Of a stretch of DNA of 64,000 nucleotides, positions 56,424-64,000 are shown piece after piece. The stretch is from Pseudidiomarina aestuarii. Its GTDB lineage: Bacteria; Pseudomonadota; Gammaproteobacteria; Enterobacterales; Alteromonadaceae. The stretch's first letter is position 1. The number at the start of each line of letters is the position of its first letter. The notes below the pieces were generated by a model. The model did no database searches. It was not told the DNA's origin and worked only from the letters and a program-made list of their open reading frames with translations. Position numbers and translations under genes: made by a program. Location of the stretch: positions 1,302,001 through 1,366,000 of the forward strand of contig NZ_PIPR01000001.1 in NCBI RefSeq assembly GCF_003987355.1. Reading direction: 5' to 3'.

Positions 56424-58600
56424 TTCGGGCGCGCTGGTTCCAACTTGTCGGAAGTCTTGCCGTAGTGCTGTGGCTAGCTGGTGAACAAACCGGCTGGTGG
56501 CCAACGCAATTACTGCAACGTTTGGAATGGATGAGTTACGACATTCGCGTCAACCAAACACTGTCAAACCAAGCCCCGCAAGAGTTTGTGCTGATTGATA
56601 TTGATGAAGCTAGCTTGCAAGCTTATGGTCAGTGGCCCTGGCCACGACAACAATTGGCGACACTGGTTGAAAAGTCTTTTGACGACTATCAGCTACAAAT
56701 GCTCGGTTTTGACTTAGTCTTTGCGGAGCAAGAACAAAATCTACTCGCTGCGCAATGGCAACAGTTACAACAGCGTATTCCAGTTTTGTCATCGGAACCA
56801 TTACCAGCCACCGGTGATGACGCTTTAGCACGAGCGATAGCGAGTTACCCGGTGGTCACCGGTTTCTATTTTGAGCGCTCTGATACCGCAGCAGCGAGCA
56901 CAGGGATGTTGCCCACTCCGCTTGAAGTCATCGCCACCGACGCTTCAGCTCCTCTCAACGAATTACCGCTCGTGCGTCCCGACCGGTATGCAAGTAACAT
57001 CAAAGTTCTTCAGGAGTCCGCTTGGGCTGGCGGTTTCTTTGATAACCCTACCGTCGATGCCGATGGGATCTTCCGTCGCGTTCCGCTCGTGCAAGAATTC
57101 AATAACCAGCTGTACCCGAGCCTGCCATTAGCAATGGTCCGAACCCTTCTGGGCCAAGCTCCGGTGACACTGGATACGCACTTCGAAGGTGGATTGTGGC
57201 AACTGGAAGGCTTGGATATGGGAGGCTTTTATTATCCAACTGACCCGTCAGCTGCGGTTCTAGTGCCGTGGTATGGTGGTCTGGATACGTTCGAGAAGGT
57301 CTCAGCAGCAGCCATTCTGCGCGGCGATCCTGATGTTGCGATGAAGCTTCAAGATCGGATTGCCATTTTGGGCACATCCGCACCCGGACTTATGGACCTG
57401 CGCGCCACACCCGTTGCCAATGTGTTTCCGGGAATGGAGATTCACGCTTCGGTGTTAGCGGGTCTGCTTACCATGAATTTCAAAAGCGAACCCGGCTATG
57501 CGGTCGCGATTACGTTCCTCGGTTTATTCCTATTAGGTCTGATTTTAAGTTGGCTGTACCCGCGACTACCAGCATTTGCGCTGGTGGTAACAAGCCTCGC
57601 TGTACTGATTGTTCATATTGGCGCGAACATGTTCGCTTGGAGCCAAGGCCTGGTTTTACCGGTCGCTTCTGGGGTGCTGTTGATTGTGTTGTTGACCGGT
57701 TGGCACCTGACACTGAATTTTTGGCGGGAGAGCAAAGCGAAACGCCAAGTTGCCTCGCAGTTTGGCATGTATGTGCCACCTGAATTGGTTGCGGATATCG
57801 TTGCCGCACCCGATGCGCAAGATCTCACTGGGCAAGAGAAAGAATTGACGGTGTTGTTTTCGGACATTCGCGACTTCACCTCGTTTGCAGAGAACATTCC
57901 GCCAGCCCAATTAACCGCAGTAATGAATCAATTATTGTCACCAGTCACACGTGCTATTCACGAACATCGTGGCACCATTGATAAATATATGGGTGATGCC
58001 GTGATGGCGTTCTGGGGGGCACCTCTAGCTGATCCAAAACATTCACTGCACGCGGTTCAAGCTGCCATCGCAATGCAACGAGCTCTCAGAAGGACGAATC
58101 AAGAATTCATGGCAGCTGGCTTACCCGAATTGGCTATGGGAATAGGTATTCACACTGGCGTCATGAATGTTGGCAATATGGGCTCTGACTTCCGCATGGC
58201 TTATACCGTACTTGGCGACAATGTAAATTTGGGTTCTCGTATTGAAGGACTCACCAAAAACTATGGTGCCGAAATACTGATTAGTGATGATACTTTGCAA
58301 GCTCTGGGAGATGATCATGACTTCAGTATTCGTCCAGTTGACTTGGTCCGAGTGAAAGGGCGCGAGACACCCGTTATGCTGTTTGAAGTAGTGTTGGACC
58401 CTGAACAGCAAGCTACCATTGCCCAAGTTCAGTTTGCTTGGCAGTGTTATCGCAACCGCGACTTTGCGGAAGCGGAGCGAGCCTACCATAGTCTTGCGAA
58501 TGATCCGCTCGGTTTGCTCTTTGCCGAGCGCTGCAACTATTATCAGGATAACCCACCGTTACCTGAGTGGGATGGCGTATTTACGCATCAACAAAAGTAG
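56420..58600 (+). CDS. CHASE2-domain adenylate cyclase (class III)
   Basis: 726 residues. A membrane anchor at about 8-26 leads into an extracytoplasmic CHASE2 sensor (about 40-350; FVLIDIDEASLQAYGQWPWP RQQLA is its hallmark). Three membrane segments follow (about 355-440), then a class III cyclase domain (about 470-660). Metal-binding Asp482 (LFSDIRDFT) and Asp526 (KYMGDAVMAFWG) are present. Lys522 and the Asp in TVLGDNVNLGSRIEGL are the residues that select adenine, and the Asn/Arg of NVNLGSR are the catalytic pair, so cAMP is the expected product. It overlaps the RND gene, which is unusual. Confidence 0.92.
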   Translation: MIRARWFQLVGSLAVVLWLAGEQTGWWPTQLLQRLEWMSYDIRVNQTLSNQAPQEFVLIDIDEASLQAYGQWPWPRQQLATLVEKSFDDYQLQMLGFDLVFAEQEQNLLAAQWQQLQQRIPVLSSEPLPATGDDALARAIASYPVVTGFYFERSDTAAASTGMLPTPLEVIATDASAPLNELPLVRPDRYASNIKVLQESAWAGGFFDNPTVDADGIFRRVPLVQEFNNQLYPSLPLAMVRTLLGQAPVTLDTHFEGGLWQLEGLDMGGFYYPTDPSAAVLVPWYGGLDTFEKVSAAAILRGDPDVAMKLQDRIAILGTSAPGLMDLRATPVANVFPGMEIHASVLAGLLTMNFKSEPGYAVAITFLGLFLLGLILSWLYPRLPAFALVVTSLAVLIVHIGANMFAWSQGLVLPVASGVLLIVLLTGWHLTLNFWRESKAKRQVASQFGMYVPPELVADIVAAPDAQDLTGQEKELTVLFSDIRDFTSFAENIPPAQLTAVMNQLLSPVTRAIHEHRGTIDKYMGDAVMAFWGAPLADPKHSLHAVQAAIAMQRALRRTNQEFMAAGLPELAMGIGIHTGVMNVGNMGSDFRMAYTVLGDNVNLGSRIEGLTKNYGAEILISDDTLQALGDDHDFSIRPVDLVRVKGRETPVMLFEVVLDPEQQATIAQVQFAWQCYRNRDFAEAERAYHSLANDPLGLLFAERCNYYQDNPPLPEWDGVFTHQQK

Positions 58601-58609
58601 GTCGAGGTC

Positions 58610-60163
58610 ATGAGTACTGAACATTTAGTGGAACGGATTCGCTATTTAAACCACATTGGTATTGCACTGACCGCTGAACGCGACCCTTTGCGGTTGCTTG
58701 AGATGATTCTCAGTAGTGCGCGCAAACTCACCGGCGCCGATGCGGGGTCACTGTATCTGATTGAGGGTGAAGATCGCGACCGCACATTGCATTTCGCGCT
58801 CGTACAAAATGATCAACTCAAGATTCACTATGGCGGGTCCGGTGAACCGCTCTCTGATAATTTTGCGCCACTGCCACTGTTTAACAATGGCCAGCCTAAC
58901 GATTCCATGATTGTCGTAAGCGCAGTATTAAACGAAAAAACGATTGTCATCGACGACGCCTACCATGCCGACGGATTCGACTTTTCGGGCACGCGTGCCT
59001 TCGATGAAAAAACTGGCTATCACACGGAATCGGTTCTCGTGATACCGCTTCGCAATCACGAGAATGAGGTCATTGCCGCACTGCAACTGATCAATAAAAA
59101 GGATAATGGCACAACCCAAGCATTCCATGATGATGATATTGAACTGGCCGAATCACTTGCGTCGCAAGCGGCCATTGCCCTCACCAACCAACGCCTCATT
59201 GGCGAGTTGGAAACCTTGTTCGAGAGTTTTACCCAACTCATCGCAGAAGCGATTGATGCCAAGTCACCACAAACTGGCGCGCACTGTCGACGAGTCCCAG
59301 AACTGACTCTGATGATTGCAGATGCAGCGAGCGGCTCTCAGTATCCGGGGATTGAGACCTTTACAATGGACGAGCGTGAGCGTTATGAGCTTAAAACAGC
59401 TGCTTGGATGCATGATTGCGGCAAAATTGTCACGCCTCCGCATGTGGTTGAAAAAAGTCGTAAACTGGAAACCATCTATGACCGACTGGGTACCATTGAA
59501 GCGCGCTTCGCGGCATTGGCAGCACAGCCTGAATGGGCGAACCGCCGCGTGGAACTCGCCGACGACTTAGAGTTTCTGCGCGTCGCTAATGCCGGTAGCG
59601 AGTTCATGAGTGATGAGGAAGTTGCGCGGGTTCAACGTATTGCAACACGCACCTATCCAACGCTCGAGGGTGAACAACAACCCCTGCTCACAGCCCAGGA
59701 GGTCGAGTTCTTGTCCATTCGGCGCGGCACGCTTACCGCAGAAGAGCGCAAAATTATGGAAGACCACATGGTTCATACCATCAACATGCTTGAGAAACTG
59801 CCGTTTCCAAAGCATTTACGACGGGTTCCAGAATTTGCAGGTGGCCATCATGAGCGCATGGATGGCAATGGCTATCCACGCGGGCTCACGAAAGAACAAA
59901 TGTCGATACCCGCACGCATTATGGGGATTGCCGACGTGTTCGAAGCGTTGACTGCACCTGAACGCAGCTACAAGAAGCCGATGCCACTATCTCAGAGCCT
60001 CACGATTATGGGGCGAATGGTCGAGAATAATCATCTCGATGCGGATCTATTCCGGTTGTTTGTCGATAAACAAGTCTATTTGAGCTATGCACAACGATTT
60101 TTGCAGCCTGAGCAAATAGATACCGTTGATTTAACGCAATTACCAGGGTACTCAGCACGATGA
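58610..60163 (+). CDS. GAF-HD-GYP domain protein (probable cyclic-di-GMP phosphodiesterase)
   Basis: 517 residues. An N-terminal GAF domain (about 15-195; LTGADAGSLYLIEGE and LVIPLRNHENEVIAALQLIN) precedes an HD-GYP domain. HD is in WMHDCGKIVTPPHVV and GYP in GGHHERMDGNGYPRGL, with HHE metal ligands. HD-GYP enzymes hydrolyse c-di-GMP. GAF domains of this kind can bind cAMP or cGMP, and the gene is nine bases after an adenylate cyclase, so allosteric control by cAMP is a reasonable guess. An insertion of about 90 residues (ETIYDRLGTIEARFAALAAQ ...) separates the two motifs. It overlaps the next gene by four bases. Confidence 0.9.
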   Translation: MSTEHLVERIRYLNHIGIALTAERDPLRLLEMILSSARKLTGADAGSLYLIEGEDRDRTLHFALVQNDQLKIHYGGSGEPLSDNFAPLPLFNNGQPNDSMIVVSAVLNEKTIVIDDAYHADGFDFSGTRAFDEKTGYHTESVLVIPLRNHENEVIAALQLINKKDNGTTQAFHDDDIELAESLASQAAIALTNQRLIGELETLFESFTQLIAEAIDAKSPQTGAHCRRVPELTLMIADAASGSQYPGIETFTMDERERYELKTAAWMHDCGKIVTPPHVVEKSRKLETIYDRLGTIEARFAALAAQPEWANRRVELADDLEFLRVANAGSEFMSDEEVARVQRIATRTYPTLEGEQQPLLTAQEVEFLSIRRGTLTAEERKIMEDHMVHTINMLEKLPFPKHLRRVPEFAGGHHERMDGNGYPRGLTKEQMSIPARIMGIADVFEALTAPERSYKKPMPLSQSLTIMGRMVENNHLDADLFRLFVDKQVYLSYAQRFLQPEQIDTVDLTQLPGYSAR

Positions 60164-60909
60164 ATTTACATGTTTTAGGCTGCAGTGGCGGCATCGGCGG
60201 CAGTACGCCAAGTACCTGCATCCAATTGACACCGAACATTCTGATTGATGCAGGTTCGGGTTTAGAGAAGTTATCACTCGACGCCATGCGCCAAGTTGAC
60301 CACATCCTGTTGACGCATGCTCACATGGATCACATCAGTGCACTAGCTACGTTTCTATCGAATGTGATTGGTTATCGAGATCAGGCGGTCCGTGTGTATG
60401 CACAACCCGCTACTTTGGAAGTTCTGCGTAAACATATATTTAATTGGCAAGTGTGGCCTGACTTCACAGTGTTGCCCAATGTCGAGCAACCCATTATCGA
60501 CATGGTACCGTTGCAACCCGGTAAAGCATTTACCATTGAGAACCTGCAAGTGACGCCGATTACAATGGAGCACACCGTCCCGACGGTTGGTTTTAGTATC
60601 CGCAGCGATGCCTATCACTTGGTCTATTGTGCCGACACGACTTATAACGCCAATTTGATTGATGCGTTGAATCAACTACCGCCTGCCGATCAGCTGGTGA
60701 TCGAATGCTCTTTCCCGCAAGCGCAGCATGAAATGGCAATGCTTTCCAAACACTTAACGACAGAACTATTGAAGCGCTTCATCGACCAGCTGCACTATCG
60801 CCCCAAAGAAATTTTGGTGGCTCATTTGAAGCCGAACTACGAACCTGCCATCCGCGCCGAGTTGGCCGAACTGTTAGCAGATTATCCTTGGCGTTATTTG
60901 GAGCACTAA
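60160..60909 (+). CDS. Metallo-beta-lactamase-fold hydrolase, class II cAMP phosphodiesterase-like
   Basis: 249 residues, no signal peptide. The metal site is LLTHAHMDHISAL (His53, His55, Asp57, His58), with later ligands in TMEHTVPTVGF, VYCADTTYN and LVAHLKPNY. The HxHxDH[IL][SG] pattern is that of class II cyclic nucleotide phosphodiesterases (yeast PDE1, Vibrio CpdP), with Met where they have Leu; RNase Z-like hydrolases share the fold. Being translationally coupled to a cyclase/HD-GYP pair, cAMP breakdown is the simplest role. That is inference from motif plus context. Confidence 0.78.
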   Translation: MNLHVLGCSGGIGGSTPSTCIQLTPNILIDAGSGLEKLSLDAMRQVDHILLTHAHMDHISALATFLSNVIGYRDQAVRVYAQPATLEVLRKHIFNWQVWPDFTVLPNVEQPIIDMVPLQPGKAFTIENLQVTPITMEHTVPTVGFSIRSDAYHLVYCADTTYNANLIDALNQLPPADQLVIECSFPQAQHEMAMLSKHLTTELLKRFIDQLHYRPKEILVAHLKPNYEPAIRAELAELLADYPWRYLEH

Positions 60910-60958
60910 CCACCAGCGAAACCTTGATGCATACCTCATTCGCACAAGCGAAATGGCA

Positions 60959-60987
60959 TTGCGCAATTTTTCAGCATGTTCTAATCT
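60959..60987 (+). promoter_or_regulatory. Possible sigma-70 promoter for the TPR/FecR gene pair
   Basis: TTGCGC at 60959-60964, 17-bp spacer, TAATCT at 60982-60987, in the 115-bp gap before the TPR gene. The -10 has four of six consensus bases. It would separate this pair from the efflux-cyclase operon. Confidence 0.35.
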
Positions 60988-61024
60988 TCACAGGATATTT
61001 ACAGTCTTACTGAAGGATCGATAG

Positions 61025-62371
61025 ATGCTATTGTGCAGGAACGCACGACTGGCTTTCGTGGTACTAGTCGCGTGCTTATCTTCTCCCCATCTGAGTGCTC
61101 AAACACTGCAGGAAGCAATTGCTCGCGCCCAACAAGCGGCTGCCGCTGGCGATGCAACGACTGCGTTTAGCGAACTTCAATCCTTAGAAAATAACTATGC
61201 TGGCGATCCAGAGTTCGATTATTGGTACGGCGTGATTGCCCTTCGCGCGGGTGAAGACAGCGAGGCCATTCTTGCTCTGCAGCGCGTTGTTGCAGTAAAC
61301 GCCAAGCATGCTGGGGCGCATATGGAGTTAGTAGGCGCTCACTTACGACAAAATAACGTTGACCGAGCTCAACACCATTTGACCATTGCGAAGTCGCTGA
61401 ATCCTCCTGAGCGCGCGGCAACCATGATTCAACGTTATGAGGAGGCTATTGCCGAGCGCCAGCAGCGGGCGCGCGATGGCATTTCTTTGGTGGTGTTAGG
61501 TACTGATGTCGGTTACGACAGCAACTATGTGAATTATCCTGATACCTTTGATTTATTTCAGGGAACCTTTCTCGAAGGGATAGCTATTTTAGAAGCAGAT
61601 GAGACTGCGTTTGCGACGTTGCGAGGCAGCTATTTTCGCCAAAAGCCGGTCAACGATAGCGAATACTTTGAAGTGACAGCCAGTGGCCAAGCGCGCGTCA
61701 ACCAAGCGGATGCGGCCGGTGCATTTAATACGAACATTATTCAACTCGCTGCACTTTATGGCGAACGCGTAAATGATCGTCAGCAATTTAAATATGGTGT
61801 TGAGGCCAGCAAAATTTGGCTCGACGAAGAAAGCTTTCGCTCACATATTGGTCTGCAAATGAGCTACGAACATCAAATGAACGACCAAGATTTGGTTCGT
61901 GCTACGACCCGCCTGCGCGACTTTCACTTCAAGAATAACCGCAATGACTACCGCTCGGGTATGGGTGAAGCCGAATGGATACACAAGTTTTCCGCTGAAC
62001 TCACCGGACGATTTCGGGGCGCTGCTGAAATAGAGCGAGTAAAAAATAGTCCTACTCGCCCCGGTGGTGATGCGACTCGCTACTACGCCTCCGCTGACTT
62101 TGACTATCAATGGGATGACCGCAATAAGCTATCGATGGGACTTATTTATGGACGCCTGCGCTACCACGACCCTGGCTTTGCCATTTTTAATCGTGGTCAA
62201 GAGGACATTCGCAGTGATGACTTGGTGAGTCTGCGGAGCGAGTGGAAACACAACTTAACTCGCAATTGGCAACTTGCACTGAGTGCTCAGTACCGCGACC
62301 AGCGCTCAAGCGTAGATTTTTTCGATTTGGACCAGAGCTTGGTTCAATGGACGGTGACTTATGCTTACTAA
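61025..62371 (+). CDS. Exported TPR and beta-barrel outer-membrane protein
   Basis: 448 residues. A signal peptide ends near HLSAQ. Residues about 27-145 form TPR-like helices (LENNYAGDPEFDYWYGVIAL, LALQRVVAVNAKHAGAHMEL). The remainder, from about 160, alternates polar and aromatic residues and ends VDFFDLDQSLVQWTVTYAY, as an outer-membrane barrel would. This TPR-plus-barrel plan recalls Slam (surface lipoprotein assembly modifier) and DUF560 proteins, but I do not see enough to assign it. GAAGGATC precedes the ATG. Its last 11 bp overlap the FecR-domain gene, so the two are made together. Confidence 0.72.
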   Translation: MLLCRNARLAFVVLVACLSSPHLSAQTLQEAIARAQQAAAAGDATTAFSELQSLENNYAGDPEFDYWYGVIALRAGEDSEAILALQRVVAVNAKHAGAHMELVGAHLRQNNVDRAQHHLTIAKSLNPPERAATMIQRYEEAIAERQQRARDGISLVVLGTDVGYDSNYVNYPDTFDLFQGTFLEGIAILEADETAFATLRGSYFRQKPVNDSEYFEVTASGQARVNQADAAGAFNTNIIQLAALYGERVNDRQQFKYGVEASKIWLDEESFRSHIGLQMSYEHQMNDQDLVRATTRLRDFHFKNNRNDYRSGMGEAEWIHKFSAELTGRFRGAAEIERVKNSPTRPGGDATRYYASADFDYQWDDRNKLSMGLIYGRLRYHDPGFAIFNRGQEDIRSDDLVSLRSEWKHNLTRNWQLALSAQYRDQRSSVDFFDLDQSLVQWTVTYAY

Positions 62372-64000
62372 CGCATTAAAACAGACGCTCGCATGGCTGG
62401 GTTTACGCACATTGAGTGTGCTTTTGGTGGTGCTGGCAGCAGCTGGTTTCAGTCCTTTATTAAGTGCAGCTGAGACGGTTGAAATTGCTCGATTGTTATT
62501 CGTACATGGGCAAGTTGAGATTCATCGCGAAGCGGAAATCATTGCGGCGCAACGCGGTAGTCCTTTATATGAAGGTGATCGAGTTGTTACGCATGAGAAC
62601 AGCAGTGCTCAAATGCGCTTCAATGATCAACAGTTAGTCGCTATCCGTCCCAAATCTGCCTATGAAATTATTGCCCATCGGTTTGACCCCGACGACGCTT
62701 CAGATCATGCACACTCCAGTCATTTGCTGCGCGGCGGATTACGTGCTGTTACCGGTTTAATAGGCAAAACAAAGCATGAAAATGTAGAGTTTACAACGCC
62801 AGTAGCAACCATGGGAATTCGCGGTACCGACCTGCACATTTTTGTCATTCCAGTAGGACAAGAAGATCAATATGATGGCTTACCGGCCGGTGTGTATTTG
62901 TTAGTACGGGAGGGTATGGTCAACAAGAAAACTCTGGTTGCAGATGTCGATGTACCTGCCGGAGGATTTAAATATGTTAAAGATGAACAATCTGAACCCA
63001 CTGATCCACCGGTAGCTGTGGAAGAATTATTTGGCGAGGAAATCGAGTTCGTTGAAGACTACGAGGAGGATTCCGAAAATACTTCCGAAGATAGCAATGA
63101 TTCAGGTGACAACACCGATGAGCAGGAAGGTATCGAAAACGATGATGAGCTCGAGCCTGTTGATTTAGGTGACCATAGCAATAATCCTGATACTGACCCA
63201 AGTGGTAATAACGATCCCGTCGTTCCTCCGGAGCAAGCCGGGCAAGATGATGCCGAGGATCGCGGTGAAGAGGTAGCCGAGCCAGAACCTGAGCCTGAGC
63301 CCGAACCAGAGCCTGAACCTGAGCCTGAGCCCGAGCCTGAGCCTGAGCCTGAGCCAGAGCCTGAACCAGAGCCCGAGCCAGAGCCTGAGCCTGAGCCAGA
63401 GCCAGAGCCAGAACCAGAACCAGAACCTGAGCCCGAGCCAGAGCCTGAACCAGAGCCCGAGCCAGAGCCTGAGCCTGAGCCAGAGCCAGAGCCAGAACCA
63501 GAACCTGAGCCCGAGCCAGAGCCCGAACCAGAGCCCGAACCTGAGCCAGAGCCCGAACCAGAGCCTGAACCAGAGCCAGAGCCAGAGCCAGAACCAGAAC
63601 CTGAGCCCGAACCAGAGCCCGAACCAGAGCCCGAACCTGAACCTGAACCTGAACCTGAACCGGAGCCGGAACCTGAACCAGAGCCAGAGCCAGAGCCTGA
63701 ACCAGAGCCTGAGCCTGAGCCTGAGCCAGAGCCTGAGCCTGAGCCTGAGCCAGAGCCAGAGCCGGAACCGGAACCTGAGCCAGAGCCAGAGCCAGAGCCA
63801 GAGCCTGAACCTGAGCCAGAGCCTGAGCCAGAGCCTGAGCCAGAACCTGAGCCTGAGCCCGAGCCAGAGCCTGAACCTGAGCCCGAACCTGAGCCAGAGC
63901 CGGAGCCGGAGCCCGAGCCTGAACCTGAACCTGAGCCGGAGCCTGAACCTGAGCCGGAGCCTGAACCTGAACCTGAACCTGAGCCGGAGCCTGAGCCGGA
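62361..64000 (+). CDS. FecR-domain exported protein with giant Glu-Pro repeat (gene runs off the window)
   Basis: 546 codons are visible and no stop is reached. A signal-anchor (about 12-37) is followed by a FecR-type domain (about 40-185): EGDRVVTHENSSAQMRFNDQ and the hallmark FTTPVATMGIRGTDLHIF. An acidic, disordered linker (about 215-306; EDYEEDSENTSEDSNDSGDN) leads into an unbroken Glu-Pro run from residue 307. FecR-domain proteins with OM partners often accompany CHASE2 cyclases, and one lies upstream here. The C-terminal domain is outside the window, so its function cannot be assigned. Confidence 0.85.
   Translation, partial: MLTNALKQTLAWLGLRTLSVLLVVLAAAGFSPLLSAAETVEIARLLFVHGQVEIHREAEIIAAQRGSPLYEGDRVVTHENSSAQMRFNDQQLVAIRPKSAYEIIAHRFDPDDASDHAHSSHLLRGGLRAVTGLIGKTKHENVEFTTPVATMGIRGTDLHIFVIPVGQEDQYDGLPAGVYLLVREGMVNKKTLVADVDVPAGGFKYVKDEQSEPTDPPVAVEELFGEEIEFVEDYEEDSENTSEDSNDSGDNTDEQEGIENDDELEPVDLGDHSNNPDTDPSGNNDPVVPPEQAGQDDAEDRGEEVAEPEPEPEPEPEPEPEPEPEPEPEPEPEPEPEPEPEPEPEPEPEPEPEPEPEPEPEPEPEPEPEPEPEPEPEPEPEPEPEPEPEPEPEPEPEPEPEPEPEPEPEPEPEPEPEPEPEPEPEPEPEPEPEPEPEPEPEPEPEPEPEPEPEPEPEPEPEPEPEPEPEPEPEPEPEPEPEPEPEPEPEPEPEPEPEPEPEPEPEPEPEPEPEPEPEPEPEPEPEPEPEPEPEPEPEPEPEPEPEP
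63279..64000 (+). repeat. Hexanucleotide GAR-CCN tandem repeat encoding (Glu-Pro)n
   Basis: 722 bp of GAG/GAA followed by CCA/CCT/CCC/CCG, in frame throughout and still running at the window end, giving at least 120 Glu-Pro pairs. Longer blocks are duplicated inside it: strings such as GAGCCAGAGCCAGAGCCAGA recur. Third positions vary, so the peptide is conserved more strictly than the DNA. Confidence 0.95.

Noticed and set aside
55730..56443. 237-codon minus-strand ORF opposite the RND pump
   Set aside because: Shadow of the conserved transporter; Thr/Ile/Ser-rich with no signal or motif.
63279..64000. TonB protein, because of Glu-Pro repeats
   Set aside because: TonB has short EP/KP runs after an N-terminal anchor; here a FecR domain comes first and the repeat is far longer, without Lys-Pro.

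Overview
The window is chromosomal DNA from a gammaproteobacterium, most likely a marine member of the Alteromonadales close to Idiomarina or Pseudidiomarina. This is inferred from gene order and families: rppH-ptsP-TSUP-lgt-thyA, divergent mdh/argR, a DUF3545 small protein, DUF2982, FolE2, ArcA with a separate Hpt protein, rhombosortase, and a DUF885 lipoprotein. No phage, insertion sequence, CRISPR, rRNA or tRNA was recognised. Genes are dense and mostly housekeeping, with many 4-bp ATGA/GTGA overlaps.

Layout. 1-9030: tRNA methyltransferase trmJ (cut by the window), suhB, a 52-residue DUF3545 protein, ung, an LPS-type glycosyltransferase, an exported S9 peptidase, a DUF1302 outer-membrane protein and etfBA. 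9170-21032: csdE-tcdA; the rppH-ptsP-TSUP-lgt-thyA operon on the minus strand; mutH-DUF2982; then a RimK-type protein-modification cluster (retropepsin-like partner, rimK, aspartoacylase-like, rsmC). 21036-24963: a CHASE8-like histidine kinase, arcA, a convergent stand-alone Hpt protein and folE2. 25029-29448: adenosine kinase, ahcY, a GNAT with a Cys-rich tail and a FAD oxidoreductase. The first two form an S-adenosylhomocysteine/adenosine recycling pair. 29455-37760: a NatAB-like ABC exporter with a TAP-type hydrolase, a DUF3718-like protein, folA, obgE-rpmA-rplU, ispB and rhombosortase. 37849-52113: a TonB-dependent receptor, mdh/argR, a DyP-type peroxidase with an altered signature, a DUF885 lipoprotein, acnB, an alanine/glycine symporter, an ArsP_1-like permease, a small exported protein and a LysR regulator. 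52276-64000: an RND efflux pair translationally coupled to a CHASE2 adenylate cyclase, a GAF-HD-GYP protein and a metallo-beta-lactamase-fold protein resembling class II cAMP phosphodiesterases. These are followed by a TPR/beta-barrel protein and a FecR-domain protein that runs into about 120 unbroken Glu-Pro dipeptides and leaves the window still open.

The most unusual structure is not a gene. At least twelve gaps between genes hold long imperfect palindromes built from degenerate 7-nt units, in two families. Family A (nine copies) has arms of GCTACTG/GTTACTA-type heptads. Five of the nine share a near-identical 13-nt loop motif, GATCTGTGTTTTC, and one copy is reversed, so these are copies of a discrete asymmetric element and not merely simple-sequence DNA. 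Family B (three copies) has arms of GTGAACA/GTGAATA-type heptads. Several copies abut or overlap stop codons. One copy (50673-50848) has expanded to 20 heptads in unbroken register and another (9571-9789) carries a 60-bp triplication. The second feature worth attention is the 52-64 kb cluster, which may join cyclic-nucleotide synthesis, cyclic-nucleotide or cyclic-dinucleotide breakdown, efflux and envelope proteins.
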